A stretch of DNA of 6,486 nucleotides from assembly GCA_031551255.1 (NCBI GenBank), contig JAVBNW010000038.1:1-6486 (forward strand), given 5' to 3'. The DNA comes from JAVBNW01 sp031551255. Its GTDB lineage: Bacteria; Bacillota; Clostridia; Christensenellales; UBA1750. Position numbers and translations under genes: made by a program. The stretch's first letter is position 1. Every line of letters begins with the position of its first letter. This document shows positions 1 to 5,636 of this stretch, piece after piece. The notes under the pieces were generated by a model that worked only from the letters and a program-made list of their open reading frames with translations, searched no databases and was not told the origin of the DNA.

Positions 1-33
1 TTTATGGAAGAGGAGGAGCGACGGAGTGAACGA

Positions 34-57
34 GCTTTCGTGCCGCAGCACGGAAGC
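34..57. repeat. strong hairpin upstream of gpr
   Basis: Ten consecutive pairs (34-43 with 48-57, one G-T wobble) close a CGCA tetraloop. No T-run follows on either strand, so it does not look like a classical terminator. The surrounding sequence (about 10-90) is rich in GAGCGA/GAACGAGC-like words, resembling intergenic repeat elements of GC-rich clostridia; that resemblance is an impression, not a match I could test. The gpr frame happens to stay open through it. In positions 1-132 I see no other gene; the two remaining plus-strand frames stop at 27-29 and 89-91, so at most the tail of an unrecognised upstream gene could be present. Confidence 0.5.
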
Positions 58-122
58 GAGCGATACAAAGTCCGCGACGACGAGCGCATAATTACGGACG
101 GTTTAGGCGATCATTTCCATAG

Positions 123-128
123 AGGTGA
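123..128 (+). promoter_or_regulatory. ribosome binding site deciding the gpr start
   Basis: AGGTGA lies 4 bases before the ATG at 133. It supports that codon rather than the in-frame ATG at position 4, which would add 43 charged residues unlike any GPR N-terminus. Confidence 0.7.
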
Positions 129-132
129 TTGC

Positions 133-1098
133 ATGAGCAAATTTTCGGTATACACCGATCTGGCGATGGAGGCGCGCGAGGCGCAGGGCGAACTGGAAGG
201 CGTTTCGGTAGAAGAGGCGCGGCTGGGCGGCATGACCATCACAAGGGTGCGCGTTCTGGATGACGCAGGCGCAAAGGCCATCGGCAAACCCATCGGCACG
301 TATGTAACCGTAGAATGCGCCGATCTGCCGCGTAGGGAGCCGCAAAACGCCCAGGTGCTCGAGCAGGTGATCGCGCGCGAACTTGCGGCTTTGCTGCCCA
401 AAAAGGAAAAGCCGACGGCGCTGGTGGTGGGGCTTGGCAACTGGAACATGACGCCCGACGCGCTTGGCCCCAAGGCGGCGGGGCGCGTGCTGGTAACGCG
501 CCATATCCTATCCCAAATGCCCGATTCCATCGACGAGCGCTTACATTCGGTGTGCGCGATTTCCCCCGGAGTCCTCGGCATCACCGGCGTGGAGACCGGC
601 GAAATCGTCAAAGGGGTCGTCGAGCGGGTGAAGCCGGACGTGGTACTGTGCGTCGATTCGCTCGCCGCCCGGCGCACCAGCCGCATACTCACCACCGTGC
701 AGATGGCCGACACCGGCGTTCAGCCGGGCTCGGGTATCGGCAACGCCCGCAACGAAATCAGCGAAAAGACCGTAGGCGTGCCGGTCATCGCCATCGGCGT
801 GCCGATGGTGGTGCATGCATCCACGATTTCGCGCGACGCCATGGAGTCTTTGCTCGGCGCGCTGCGCGAGGCCTCGGGCGAAGGGAGCCAAGTGTACGAA
901 TTGCTCACGTCTTTCGGCCCCGAGGGGCTTGACGAAGCCATGACGCAAACGATGCCGCGCGAGCTCGGCGGCCTTGTCGTCACCCCGTCGGGCATCGACG
1001 AAGCTGTGGATGCCGCATCGGCAACGGTTGCGATGGGCATCAACCTCGCGCTGCATCCTAAGCTTGAGATCGAAGAAATCACGGAACTTATGGTATAA
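133..1098 (+). CDS. gpr: GPR endopeptidase (spore germination protease)
   Basis: Encodes a 321-residue GPR, the protease that starts degradation of the small acid-soluble DNA-binding proteins (SASPs) in the germinating spore core. It is made in the forespore as an inactive zymogen and activates by removing its own propeptide. Seen here: the SASP-like self-cleavage motif TDLAMEA at residues 8-14, GLGNWNMTPDALGP at 100-113, SPGVLGITG at 144-152, VDSLAAR at 174-180 and DTGVQPGSGIGN at 193-204, all colinear with Bacillus GPR. The two aspartates held to be catalytic in the family (MEROPS A25) correspond to Asp109 and Asp175. Cleavage between Asp9 and Leu10 would leave a 9-residue propeptide, shorter than the 15-16 residues of Bacillus. 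The protein is also shorter than B. subtilis GPR (368 aa), with a reduced segment around residues 240-275. spoIIP follows 53 bases later, the usual order in spore formers. In relatives gpr is expressed in the forespore (sigma F/G); I could not place such a promoter with confidence. Confidence 0.96.
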   Translation: MSKFSVYTDLAMEAREAQGELEGVSVEEARLGGMTITRVRVLDDAGAKAIGKPIGTYVTVECADLPRREPQNAQVLEQVIARELAALLPKKEKPTALVVGLGNWNMTPDALGPKAAGRVLVTRHILSQMPDSIDERLHSVCAISPGVLGITGVETGEIVKGVVERVKPDVVLCVDSLAARRTSRILTTVQMADTGVQPGSGIGNARNEISEKTVGVPVIAIGVPMVVHASTISRDAMESLLGALREASGEGSQVYELLTSFGPEGLDEAMTQTMPRELGGLVVTPSGIDEAVDAASATVAMGINLALHPKLEIEEITELMV

Positions 1099-1106
1099 GC
1101 CGCCGC

Positions 1107-1136
1107 TGCCGCTCATATGGTAAAACACAAGCGGCA
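1107..1136. repeat. inverted repeat between gpr and spoIIP
   Basis: TGCCGCT (1107-1113) and AGCGGCA (1130-1136) can form a 7-bp stem with a 16-base loop just before the spoIIP ribosome binding site. No T-run follows, so it is unlikely to terminate transcription. It might act in RNA processing or be incidental. The loop begins with CATATGGT, which loosely resembles a sigma-E -10 element. Confidence 0.3.
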
Positions 1137-1151
1137 AGATGGGGTGAAGCC

Positions 1152-2321
1152 ATGGTTCGCATCAAGGTTTTCAAGGCGTCGCAGCTTCTTTATTGGGCGG
1201 TTATCGTTATCGTTGCAGTGGCGTTGCTCGGCCTGATTGCCAGCGCATTGCTGGGTGGGGGCGAGGCAAAGCCGACCAAGACGCCCGCAACACAACAAAC
1301 CACAGCGCCTGAAACGATACCGCTGCCGGATGCGGGGGGGACGACCTCCCGCGGCGGCGTGGTGGACAGGCAGGCCGCCGTTTATGCGGCGCAGGCGACT
1401 TCCGCGCCGCCTACGCATCCTGAGGGCGAAACATCCAAGGTCGCCGGCGGCGGCCTTTTTTCGTCGATAATGTGCTGGATTTTCGACGTCGATATCAGCG
1501 ACCCGGCCAGCATGATCTCCTATCATTTGCCGCTTAGTATCGGTACCGTGGATTCCGTTGCCGTCACCGCGGGAGAGACGACGGGCGGGGAAGAGCTTCC
1601 CGATGAAAGCGATGTCGGAGAGCATATACGCGTCGAAATCGCCCGGATCACCGAGCCGTACAAGGCGGCCGGACGTGGAAAGATATTGATTTACCACACC
1701 CACACCTACGAAGCGTATGAGCAGACCGAGGGCGATTTGTATGTTGAAGCTTCGGCGCAGTGGCGCACGAAGGACGAAGACTATTCCATTGTGGGCGTCG
1801 GAGATAAGCTTGAGCAGGAACTCATAGCCCTGGGTTACGAGGTCGTTCACGATAAGACGGAGTTCGAACCGCCCAAACTCGGCACTGCCTATGAACGCTC
1901 GCTGCAGATGCTTCAGCAACGCATGGGTGCGGGCGAGGAATACGCGCTGGTGATCGACCTTCATCGCGACGCGTGGGATACGAAGCAGCAAAAGCAAATG
2001 ACCGCCGATGTAGGCGGTCAGGAGGCGGCCAGGCTTATGATGCTGATCGGGACGGGAGAAGGCGCAGACGGCAATACGTTCTCCATCAAGCCGAATTGGA
2101 AAGAAAACTACAAGCTTGCTGAAGCGCTGACAAGTTCTTTAAACGCAAAAAACCCGGGCCTTTGCCGGGATGTTCTGGTGAAGACCGGGCGTTATAACCA
2201 GCATATGTCGGATCAGTCCGTGCTGATCGAAGTGGGCAACAACCGCAACACCCTTATGGAGGCGCTGAGCGCCATGCCGCCGCTGGCGAAAGCGATCGAT
2301 GATGTTTTGTCGACAAAATAG
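1152..2321 (+). CDS. spoIIP: stage II sporulation protein P (engulfment peptidoglycan hydrolase)
   Basis: A 389-residue SpoIIP. In the family this is a membrane-anchored amidase and endopeptidase that works with SpoIID and SpoIIM (DMP complex) to thin septal peptidoglycan and drive engulfment of the forespore. Seen here: a short basic N-terminus and one transmembrane helix at about residues 12-33. A Thr/Pro/Ala-rich linker follows (about 38-100), then the SpoIIP hydrolase domain from about 175 to the end. The domain shows YHTHTYEAY (181-189, with His182, His184 and Glu187), YERS (247-250), VIDLHRDAW (267-275, His271), NQHMSDQSVLIEVGNNRNT (349-367, His351 and Glu360). These His/Glu residues are the expected zinc-binding and catalytic set by analogy with zinc amidases; exact roles are inferred. 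GGGGTGA at 1141-1147 precedes the ATG at a normal distance. The gene follows gpr and is closed by a terminator. In Bacillus it also has a sigma-E promoter; only a weak candidate is visible here. Confidence 0.96.
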   Translation: MVRIKVFKASQLLYWAVIVIVAVALLGLIASALLGGGEAKPTKTPATQQTTAPETIPLPDAGGTTSRGGVVDRQAAVYAAQATSAPPTHPEGETSKVAGGGLFSSIMCWIFDVDISDPASMISYHLPLSIGTVDSVAVTAGETTGGEELPDESDVGEHIRVEIARITEPYKAAGRGKILIYHTHTYEAYEQTEGDLYVEASAQWRTKDEDYSIVGVGDKLEQELIALGYEVVHDKTEFEPPKLGTAYERSLQMLQQRMGAGEEYALVIDLHRDAWDTKQQKQMTADVGGQEAARLMMLIGTGEGADGNTFSIKPNWKENYKLAEALTSSLNAKNPGLCRDVLVKTGRYNQHMSDQSVLIEVGNNRNTLMEALSAMPPLAKAIDDVLSTK

Positions 2322-2342
2322 GGTAAAGGCGAAGACAACCTC

Positions 2343-2378
2343 AAGCCGCCGGAACGCTAAGTTCCCGGCGGTTTTCTT
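2343..2378 (+). terminator. rho-independent terminator after spoIIP
   Basis: CCGCCGG (2346-2352) pairs with CCGGCGG (2365-2371). After a one-base bulge, AAC pairs with GTT around a GCTAA loop, and TTTTCTT follows. It ends the gpr-spoIIP transcript. Confidence 0.9.
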
Positions 2379-2431
2379 GTGAAGCTGCCAACCTTGGCAT
2401 TGCTAAGTTTCAGCTTGCCCTCTTTGGTGTA

Positions 2432-2590
2432 TCATACATCGTCGTCTTCTTTGCATCCCTGGCAGCTCCAGCCACACTCGGCATTTTTGCAGATGCATTC
2501 GTTGTCGAGAAAAACGAGATCAGACCCGCACAAAGGGCAATATGCGGCGCATTGCGGGTATGAAGGATTGCGAAGGATCGGATCCGGCAT
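2432..2590 (-). CDS. small Cys-rich (zinc-ribbon-like) protein, 52 aa
   Basis: A complete 52-codon gene below common length cut-offs. It starts at the ATG ending at 2590 and stops with TGA at 2432-2434. The product has eight cysteines: C14, C18, C21, C32, C34, C39, C43 and C46. They fall into knuckle-like groups: AYCPLCGSDL (16-25), ECICKNAECGW (31-41) and SCQGC (42-46), with an acidic tail (KEDDDV). The CPLCG motif plus later CxC, CxxxC and CxxC pairs suggests a metal-binding, probably zinc-ribbon-like fold, possibly with two sites. It has no signal peptide or membrane helix. A near-perfect ribosome binding site and a good promoter lie directly upstream, and it is divergent from the LCP gene. 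I do not recognise the family; binding to nucleic acid or a protein partner is possible but not shown. The same stretch has longer open frames (2379-2753 plus; 2410-2595 minus) without comparable features, which I take as shadows. Confidence 0.82.
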   Translation of the reverse strand: MPDPILRNPSYPQCAAYCPLCGSDLVFLDNECICKNAECGWSCQGCKEDDDV

Positions 2591-2595
2591 GGCAA

Positions 2596-2604
2596 TCACT
2601 CCTT
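2596..2604 (-). promoter_or_regulatory. strong ribosome binding site of the Cys-rich gene
   Basis: Read on the minus strand, AAGGAGTGA sits 5 bases before the ATG. It is close to the ideal anti-16S sequence and is the main support that this very short frame is translated. Confidence 0.8.
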
Positions 2605-2616
2605 TTATGTGCCCCT

Positions 2617-2645
2617 ATCATAACATGTCCTTTGCTTCCTGCAAA
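2617..2645 (-). promoter_or_regulatory. sigma-A-like promoter for the Cys-rich gene
   Basis: On the minus strand: TTTGCA (2645-2640), 17-base spacer, TATGAT (2622-2617), with an extended -10 (TGT before TATGAT). The predicted start near 2610 leaves a short leader that carries the ribosome binding site. Confidence 0.55.
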
Positions 2646-2648
2646 CCT

Positions 2649-2696
2649 TGTTCGCAAATAACCGGGTGCTTAATCCGGAAAGGGGATGCGCGAACA
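2649..2696. repeat. inverted repeat between divergent promoters
   Basis: TGTTCGC (2649-2655) and GCGAACA (2690-2696) form a 7-bp inverted repeat, with CCGG/CCGG (2662-2665, 2675-2678) nested inside. It lies exactly between the -35 boxes of the two divergent promoters, so it could be an operator or a chance palindrome. No regulator is known from the window. Confidence 0.35.
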
Positions 2697-2709
2697 TCGA
2701 TTTGTTTTG

Positions 2710-2737
2710 TTGTTCATTATGAATTATCTGGTATAAT
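2710..2737 (+). promoter_or_regulatory. extended -10 promoter for the LCP gene
   Basis: TTGTTC (2710-2715), 16-base spacer, TATAAT (2732-2737) preceded by TGG, i.e. an extended -10. Transcription would begin near 2744, giving a leader of about 55 bases to the ATG at 2799. Confidence 0.65.
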
Positions 2738-2784
2738 ATACAAAAAAGCGTGAACCATGGCGAAGGATAGTTCGTCTTATTACC

Positions 2785-2790
2785 AGGGGG
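2785..2790 (+). promoter_or_regulatory. ribosome binding site deciding the LCP start
   Basis: AGGGGG lies 8 bases before the ATG at 2799. The in-frame ATG at 2757 has only a weak purine stretch before it and would sit about 13 bases from the predicted transcription start. Confidence 0.6.
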
Positions 2791-2798
2791 TATGGAGT

Positions 2799-4226
2799 AT
2801 GGCAAGTCAAGTGGGCAAACATGCTGAAATAACGCCAAAGAAAAAAAGAAAAAAACTCAGGATAGCGATGATCGTCGTCGCCTCCTTATTGGTTGTGCTG
2901 GTTTCTTCCGGAGCACTATTGCTCAATACCATCAAGAATCCGCAAGCACTTTTCACACAAAACCCGATCTCGCGCACGCCTCCGCCCGTGCAAAATTCCG
3001 ACCAACCTACAAAAGATCCGGCGCAGCCCGCTTTGGCGGACGCGGATACTTCGGCTTCGCCCGACCCTACCGAGGCGCCGCCGGAATACGAATTTGACAA
3101 AGATCGCGTCAATATCCTGGTATTGGGCGCGGATTCCAGCGTAGAGCGCGTGAATGCCGGCATGAACTTCCGCACCGACTCGATGATACTCGTGTCCCTT
3201 AACTTAGCTACAAAAGAAGTGCAAATGATCTCCATACCGCGCGACAGCTATGTGCGCATCAACGGTGGCAACCAGCGCTCAAAGATCAACGCCGCGTTCG
3301 TGTATGGCGGCGGCGCGAAAAAGAACGGCTACCAGTATGCGATGGATACGGTATCCTGGACGCTCGGCGGCATTCCGGTAGACTATTACGTAGGCTTTGG
3401 CATGCAGGCCGTCAAAGACGTCGTCAACGCCATGGGGGGCATTGACTACGATGTGGATATCTCCTTTACGATGAACGGCCGCAAGATGGAAAAGGGCATG
3501 CAGCACCTGGACGGCCAAAAGGCTCTGGACTACGCGCGCTACCGCGGCTCGGGGCGCGGGGATATCGACAGGGTGGATCGCCAGCAGCGCATCCTGTTCG
3601 CGATGTTTCAGCAAATGAAATCGACCGATCAGATCAAAAACATTCCCGCAATTTACAATGCGGTGATGGATCAGATCGACACGAATCTTGACGTTTTGCA
3701 GATTGCCGCGCTCGCATACTGGGCGAAGGATCTGGATTTGGCGAACATGGATCGCCATACGCTTGAGGGCTACGGCCTGATGATCGGCAAGACGTCGTAT
3801 TGGGTGCTGGATCAGGGCAAGAAGAAAAGTCTCGTAAAAGAAGTCTTCGGCGTGGATATCTCCATTCCCGAAGGAGAGGATTACGGAACTATCAAGGCCA
3901 TGGCCGAGGCTCTGGGCGCGAAGGTTACCGAAGTTATGGTGCTGCTTGAGAACGTGCAGCAAGGGGTAAACTCCGGCGCGATCACCGACCCGGGCGCGCA
4001 AACGGCCATCGCCGCCGGGCACGCGGCGCTGATCACCGAGAAATCCAGCGAGCTGGACAATGCGATTGCGCTGCTTTCGCCCTACAGGTATCAGCCTTCC
4101 GCTACCACGCCGGATCCCAATTTGCCCTATGTGCCGGGCGACTCTCCGACCGACCCGGGCGGAGGAGGCCTGGGCGGGGGAGATGATGGTTCCCTGGGCG
4201 GCGGCCTTGGTGGCGGAACTTTCTAA
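2799..4226 (+). CDS. LytR-CpsA-Psr (LCP) family cell-wall ligase
   Basis: A 475-residue LCP protein. The family works on the outer face of the membrane, moving undecaprenyl-phosphate-linked teichoic acid, capsule or other polymers onto peptidoglycan. Seen here: a basic cytoplasmic N-terminus (KKKRKK at 14-19), one transmembrane helix (about 21-43), a Pro/Asp-rich linker (about 55-98), then the LCP domain at about 103-312. Diagnostic motifs: NILVLGAD (105-112), FRTDSMIL (124-131, Arg125 and Asp127), SIPRDSYV (145-152, Arg148 and Asp149), KINAAF (162-167), LDYARYR (243-249, Arg247 and Arg249) and GDIDRVDRQQR (254-264). These are the residues that bind pyrophosphate and magnesium in studied members. 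After the domain comes an uncharacterised stretch (about 313-430) and a Pro- then Gly-rich low-complexity tail (about 433-475). The start at 2799 is chosen on its ribosome binding site; 2757 would add 14 residues. It is monocistronic, convergent with the lipoprotein gene. The exact polymer substrate cannot be told. Confidence 0.93.
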   Translation: MASQVGKHAEITPKKKRKKLRIAMIVVASLLVVLVSSGALLLNTIKNPQALFTQNPISRTPPPVQNSDQPTKDPAQPALADADTSASPDPTEAPPEYEFDKDRVNILVLGADSSVERVNAGMNFRTDSMILVSLNLATKEVQMISIPRDSYVRINGGNQRSKINAAFVYGGGAKKNGYQYAMDTVSWTLGGIPVDYYVGFGMQAVKDVVNAMGGIDYDVDISFTMNGRKMEKGMQHLDGQKALDYARYRGSGRGDIDRVDRQQRILFAMFQQMKSTDQIKNIPAIYNAVMDQIDTNLDVLQIAALAYWAKDLDLANMDRHTLEGYGLMIGKTSYWVLDQGKKKSLVKEVFGVDISIPEGEDYGTIKAMAEALGAKVTEVMVLLENVQQGVNSGAITDPGAQTAIAAGHAALITEKSSELDNAIALLSPYRYQPSATTPDPNLPYVPGDSPTDPGGGGLGGGDDGSLGGGLGGGTF

Positions 4227-4244
4227 GTTACCGTGCGTATGTAC

Positions 4245-4282
4245 AATGACCGGGCTGCAATGTGACTTGCGGCCCGGTCATT
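4245..4282. terminator. long shared hairpin between convergent genes
   Basis: AATGACCGGGCTGCAA (4245-4260) pairs with TTGCGGCCCGGTCATT (4267-4282) over 16 bp with one wobble and a TGTGAC loop. It begins 18 bases after the LCP stop and lies 12 bases beyond the stop of the opposing lipoprotein gene, so it is placed to serve both. Neither side has a real T-run, so termination efficiency is uncertain. Confidence 0.6.
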
Positions 4283-4294
4283 ATGTCGCCCACT

Positions 4295-5227
4295 TTACTC
4301 TAACCCATATCGCCCTTTGATTGCAGCTATGTCACGATCGGAAATTGGCTTGGCCGAAATCATTTCGATTGGATATTGTGCAACTTCGCTATACATAAAA
4401 TTTTCGCTGGGTTTGTTATCGACGATATAAGGAATATGGCTCGTGCTTTCCTCAACGATGCTATCGATTTCATCCAGCTCCGACGTGTTCAGCGGAGAAG
4501 TAAGCAGCAGTTTAACCTTTCGTCCAAAATACTTTGGATTTTCGGCATAGCCGCCAAAGAAAAATTGCACGTCGAACCGCTTGTGCAAAAAATCGTTTTC
4601 TTGCAGGTAGTCGATCGCGGGTATAAGCACATCGTCTACGGGTACGTCGCCTATAGGGGCGGAGTTCGTATTTTGCAGCGACATATCCGTGCAATAATAA
4701 TATAAATGAATGGATGAATATTGCTCGTCGACATCATGGGACGGATAATAGAAAAGATAGGAGTCTTCCTTCTCTAACTGCGACATGAGTGCCGCATGCC
4801 CAATGGGATCGCTCGCGTAAAACGTATAATGCGTCACCTCGTGGTCGGTATCCTGTATCGAATGGATGAAGCTGATGAGTTTTCTCGGTTTGGGTTCATC
4901 CCATTCCTCATACAAATCCGTATGATCATAATATACGTATTCGCTTTTATACATCCCGTTTTCTACTATGTAGATATGATGCGAAGGAAGTTCTTTTAGC
5001 GTAACGGCGGAAGAAAGCGCCAAAAAAAGGTTGCTCAATTCGTCGGAATCGTTAATAAGGTAGTATTTTGCATTGCCGCTATCCACGATCACCGCATAGT
5101 CGCCCGTAGCCGGCTCGGAGACGGCCGCCATCTTCGCCGATCTTTCCTTTTGCGCCGCATTGCAGGCGGCAAGCAACGCCGACACAATGCAAGTGCAAAG
5201 AATAGATAATACTTTTTTCTTGGTCAT
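4295..5227 (-). CDS. predicted lipoprotein of unknown function
   Basis: A 310-residue protein with a lipoprotein signal: MTKKK, a hydrophobic stretch, then lipobox LLAAC with Cys22 as the expected lipidated residue, so it should be anchored outside the membrane. The mature part is acidic and rich in Tyr, His and Asp (for example EYVYYDHTDLYEEWDE around 95-110 and HLYYYCTDM around 174-182). I recognise no domain, enzyme motif or repeat. Codon use and base composition look more AT-rich than the neighbouring genes, which could mean acquisition or weak constraint. The ribosome binding site is modest (GGGTGG, 9 bases before ATG). TATAAT at 5255-5250 on the minus strand may be a -10, but no good -35 stands upstream. 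The end of an IS630 remnant lies only 35 bases before the start codon and may have altered or supplied the promoter. Real coding seems sure given the signal peptide and length; the function is not known. Confidence 0.85.
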   Translation of the reverse strand: MTKKKVLSILCTCIVSALLAACNAAQKERSAKMAAVSEPATGDYAVIVDSGNAKYYLINDSDELSNLFLALSSAVTLKELPSHHIYIVENGMYKSEYVYYDHTDLYEEWDEPKPRKLISFIHSIQDTDHEVTHYTFYASDPIGHAALMSQLEKEDSYLFYYPSHDVDEQYSSIHLYYYCTDMSLQNTNSAPIGDVPVDDVLIPAIDYLQENDFLHKRFDVQFFFGGYAENPKYFGRKVKLLLTSPLNTSELDEIDSIVEESTSHIPYIVDNKPSENFMYSEVAQYPIEMISAKPISDRDIAAIKGRYGLE

Positions 5228-5261
5228 GTAAATATGCCACCCATCAACGATTATATATAGC

Positions 5262-5279
5262 TATAGTCATCCAATTTAG
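5262..5279 (+). repeat. left terminal inverted repeat of the IS630 remnant
   Basis: TATAGTCATCCAATTTAG. It matches the reverse complement of the right end at 17 of 18 positions, the difference being T versus C at position 14. It overlaps a TATAGCTATA palindrome (5256-5265) at the insertion point. Confidence 0.88.
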
Positions 5280-5312
5280 GAAGAAACAGACAAGTATGGT
5301 CGTAAAAGAGAT

Positions 5313-5535
5313 ATGAGTTATAGTAAAGACATGCGGGAACGGGCCTTGGCGAATCGAAGGTCGGGGCAAACGCTGGAACAGACGCGAGAAGCGTTTCAGG
5401 TCGCGGTATCAACGATAGGGGAATGGGAAAAGCGGCTTGCTGAAACTGGATTTCTGCGCTTGGCTCAAGGGTACCCTTCGTGCTCTGCTCCCTTGCGCCC
5501 CTTCCTTCGACGATGCTCTCGTTACGTGTTTCTAA
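5313..5535 (+). pseudogene. IS630 transposase remnant: N-terminal HTH joined to C-terminal tail
   Basis: From the ATG at 5313, about 46 codons match the N-terminus of IS630-type transposases: MSYSKDMRERALANR, then a helix-turn-helix region (about 20-42, including TLEQTREAFQVAVSTIGEWEK) ending at ETG. Homology stops near 5450. Starting at 5452, in another frame, the sequence reads CAWLKGTLRALLP, then SFDDALVTCF, and stops with TAA at 5533-5535 inside the right repeat. This resembles the C-terminal end of IS630 transposases (W-x-L-K-x-x-L-R, then a SFD-x-AL tail). The DDE catalytic core is entirely absent. The frame change may come from the deletion or from the usual two-frame arrangement of IS630 genes. 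The open frame that runs on to 5645 is a read-through artefact beyond the junction. Confidence 0.82.
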
Positions 5536-5549
5536 GTTGGATGACTATA
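5532..5549 (-). repeat. right terminal inverted repeat of the IS630 remnant
   Basis: CTAAGTTGGATGACTATA on the plus strand, the reverse complement of the left end with one mismatch. The transposase stop codon lies within it, as is common at IS630 ends. Confidence 0.88.
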
Positions 5550-5600
5550 ATACTCCGGTCCTCGCGCAAAAGCAATGGTCTCCCTTTGCTTTGCTACGCA

Positions 5601-5626
5601 AAAAGGCCCGCTCTCGCGGGCCTTTT
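5601..5626 (-). terminator. rho-independent terminator after the SH3b gene
   Basis: AAAAGGCCCGC (5601-5611) pairs with GCGGGCCTTTT (5616-5626) around a TCTC loop, 11 bp in all. On the minus strand the stem ends in TTTTTGCG, so it terminates transcription from asd and the SH3b gene, 10 bases past the stop. The plus strand also has TTTT, so it may work both ways and shield the IS remnant. Confidence 0.88.
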
Positions 5627-5636
5627 GAGCCTTATT

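Larger units (their letters stand above)
5262..5549 (+). mobile_element. internally deleted IS630-family element (miniature, non-autonomous)
   Basis: Near-perfect terminal inverted repeats (17 of 18 positions) bound a 288-base segment and start with TATA. This fits TA target duplication, the habit of the IS630/Tc1-mariner superfamily: TA at 5262-5263 and 5548-5549 flank an element of 284 bases. Between the repeats are the 5' end of a transposase gene (from 5313) and its last codons (about 5452-5535), with the middle missing; complete IS630 elements are about 1.1 kb. It lies between the lipoprotein gene and the terminator of the SH3b gene. It cannot move alone but might be mobilised by a full relative with the same ends. 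Confidence 0.85.

Noticed and set aside
86..118. GCATA followed by CATTT as a sigma-F/G promoter for gpr
   Set aside because: The -35-like word fits, but the spacing to the -10-like word is about 21 bases and the start would fall on the ribosome binding site.
541..1137. 198-residue open frame antisense to gpr, and other frames across gpr
   Set aside because: The gpr frame carries all family motifs. The opposite frames show only low-complexity His/Arg/Ala-rich or Ser-rich sequence.
1113..1997. 294-residue open frame antisense to spoIIP
   Set aside because: It lies opposite the conserved SpoIIP domain, is rich in Arg/Gly/His as expected from a GC-rich shadow, and has no recognisable domain.
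2382..2416. AAGCTG/CAGCTT and TGCCAA/TTGGCA inverted repeats as a terminator for the Cys-rich gene
   Set aside because: The stems are short and have no T-run on the minus strand. They could weakly fold, but I cannot support a terminator call.
2379..2753. 124-residue plus-strand open frame covering the gap between spoIIP and the LCP gene
   Set aside because: It starts right after the terminator without a ribosome binding site and crosses two promoters. The minus-strand Cys-rich frame explains the region far better.
3279..4022. 247-residue open frame antisense to the LCP gene
   Set aside because: It overlaps the conserved LCP core and shows no motif or ribosome binding site of its own.
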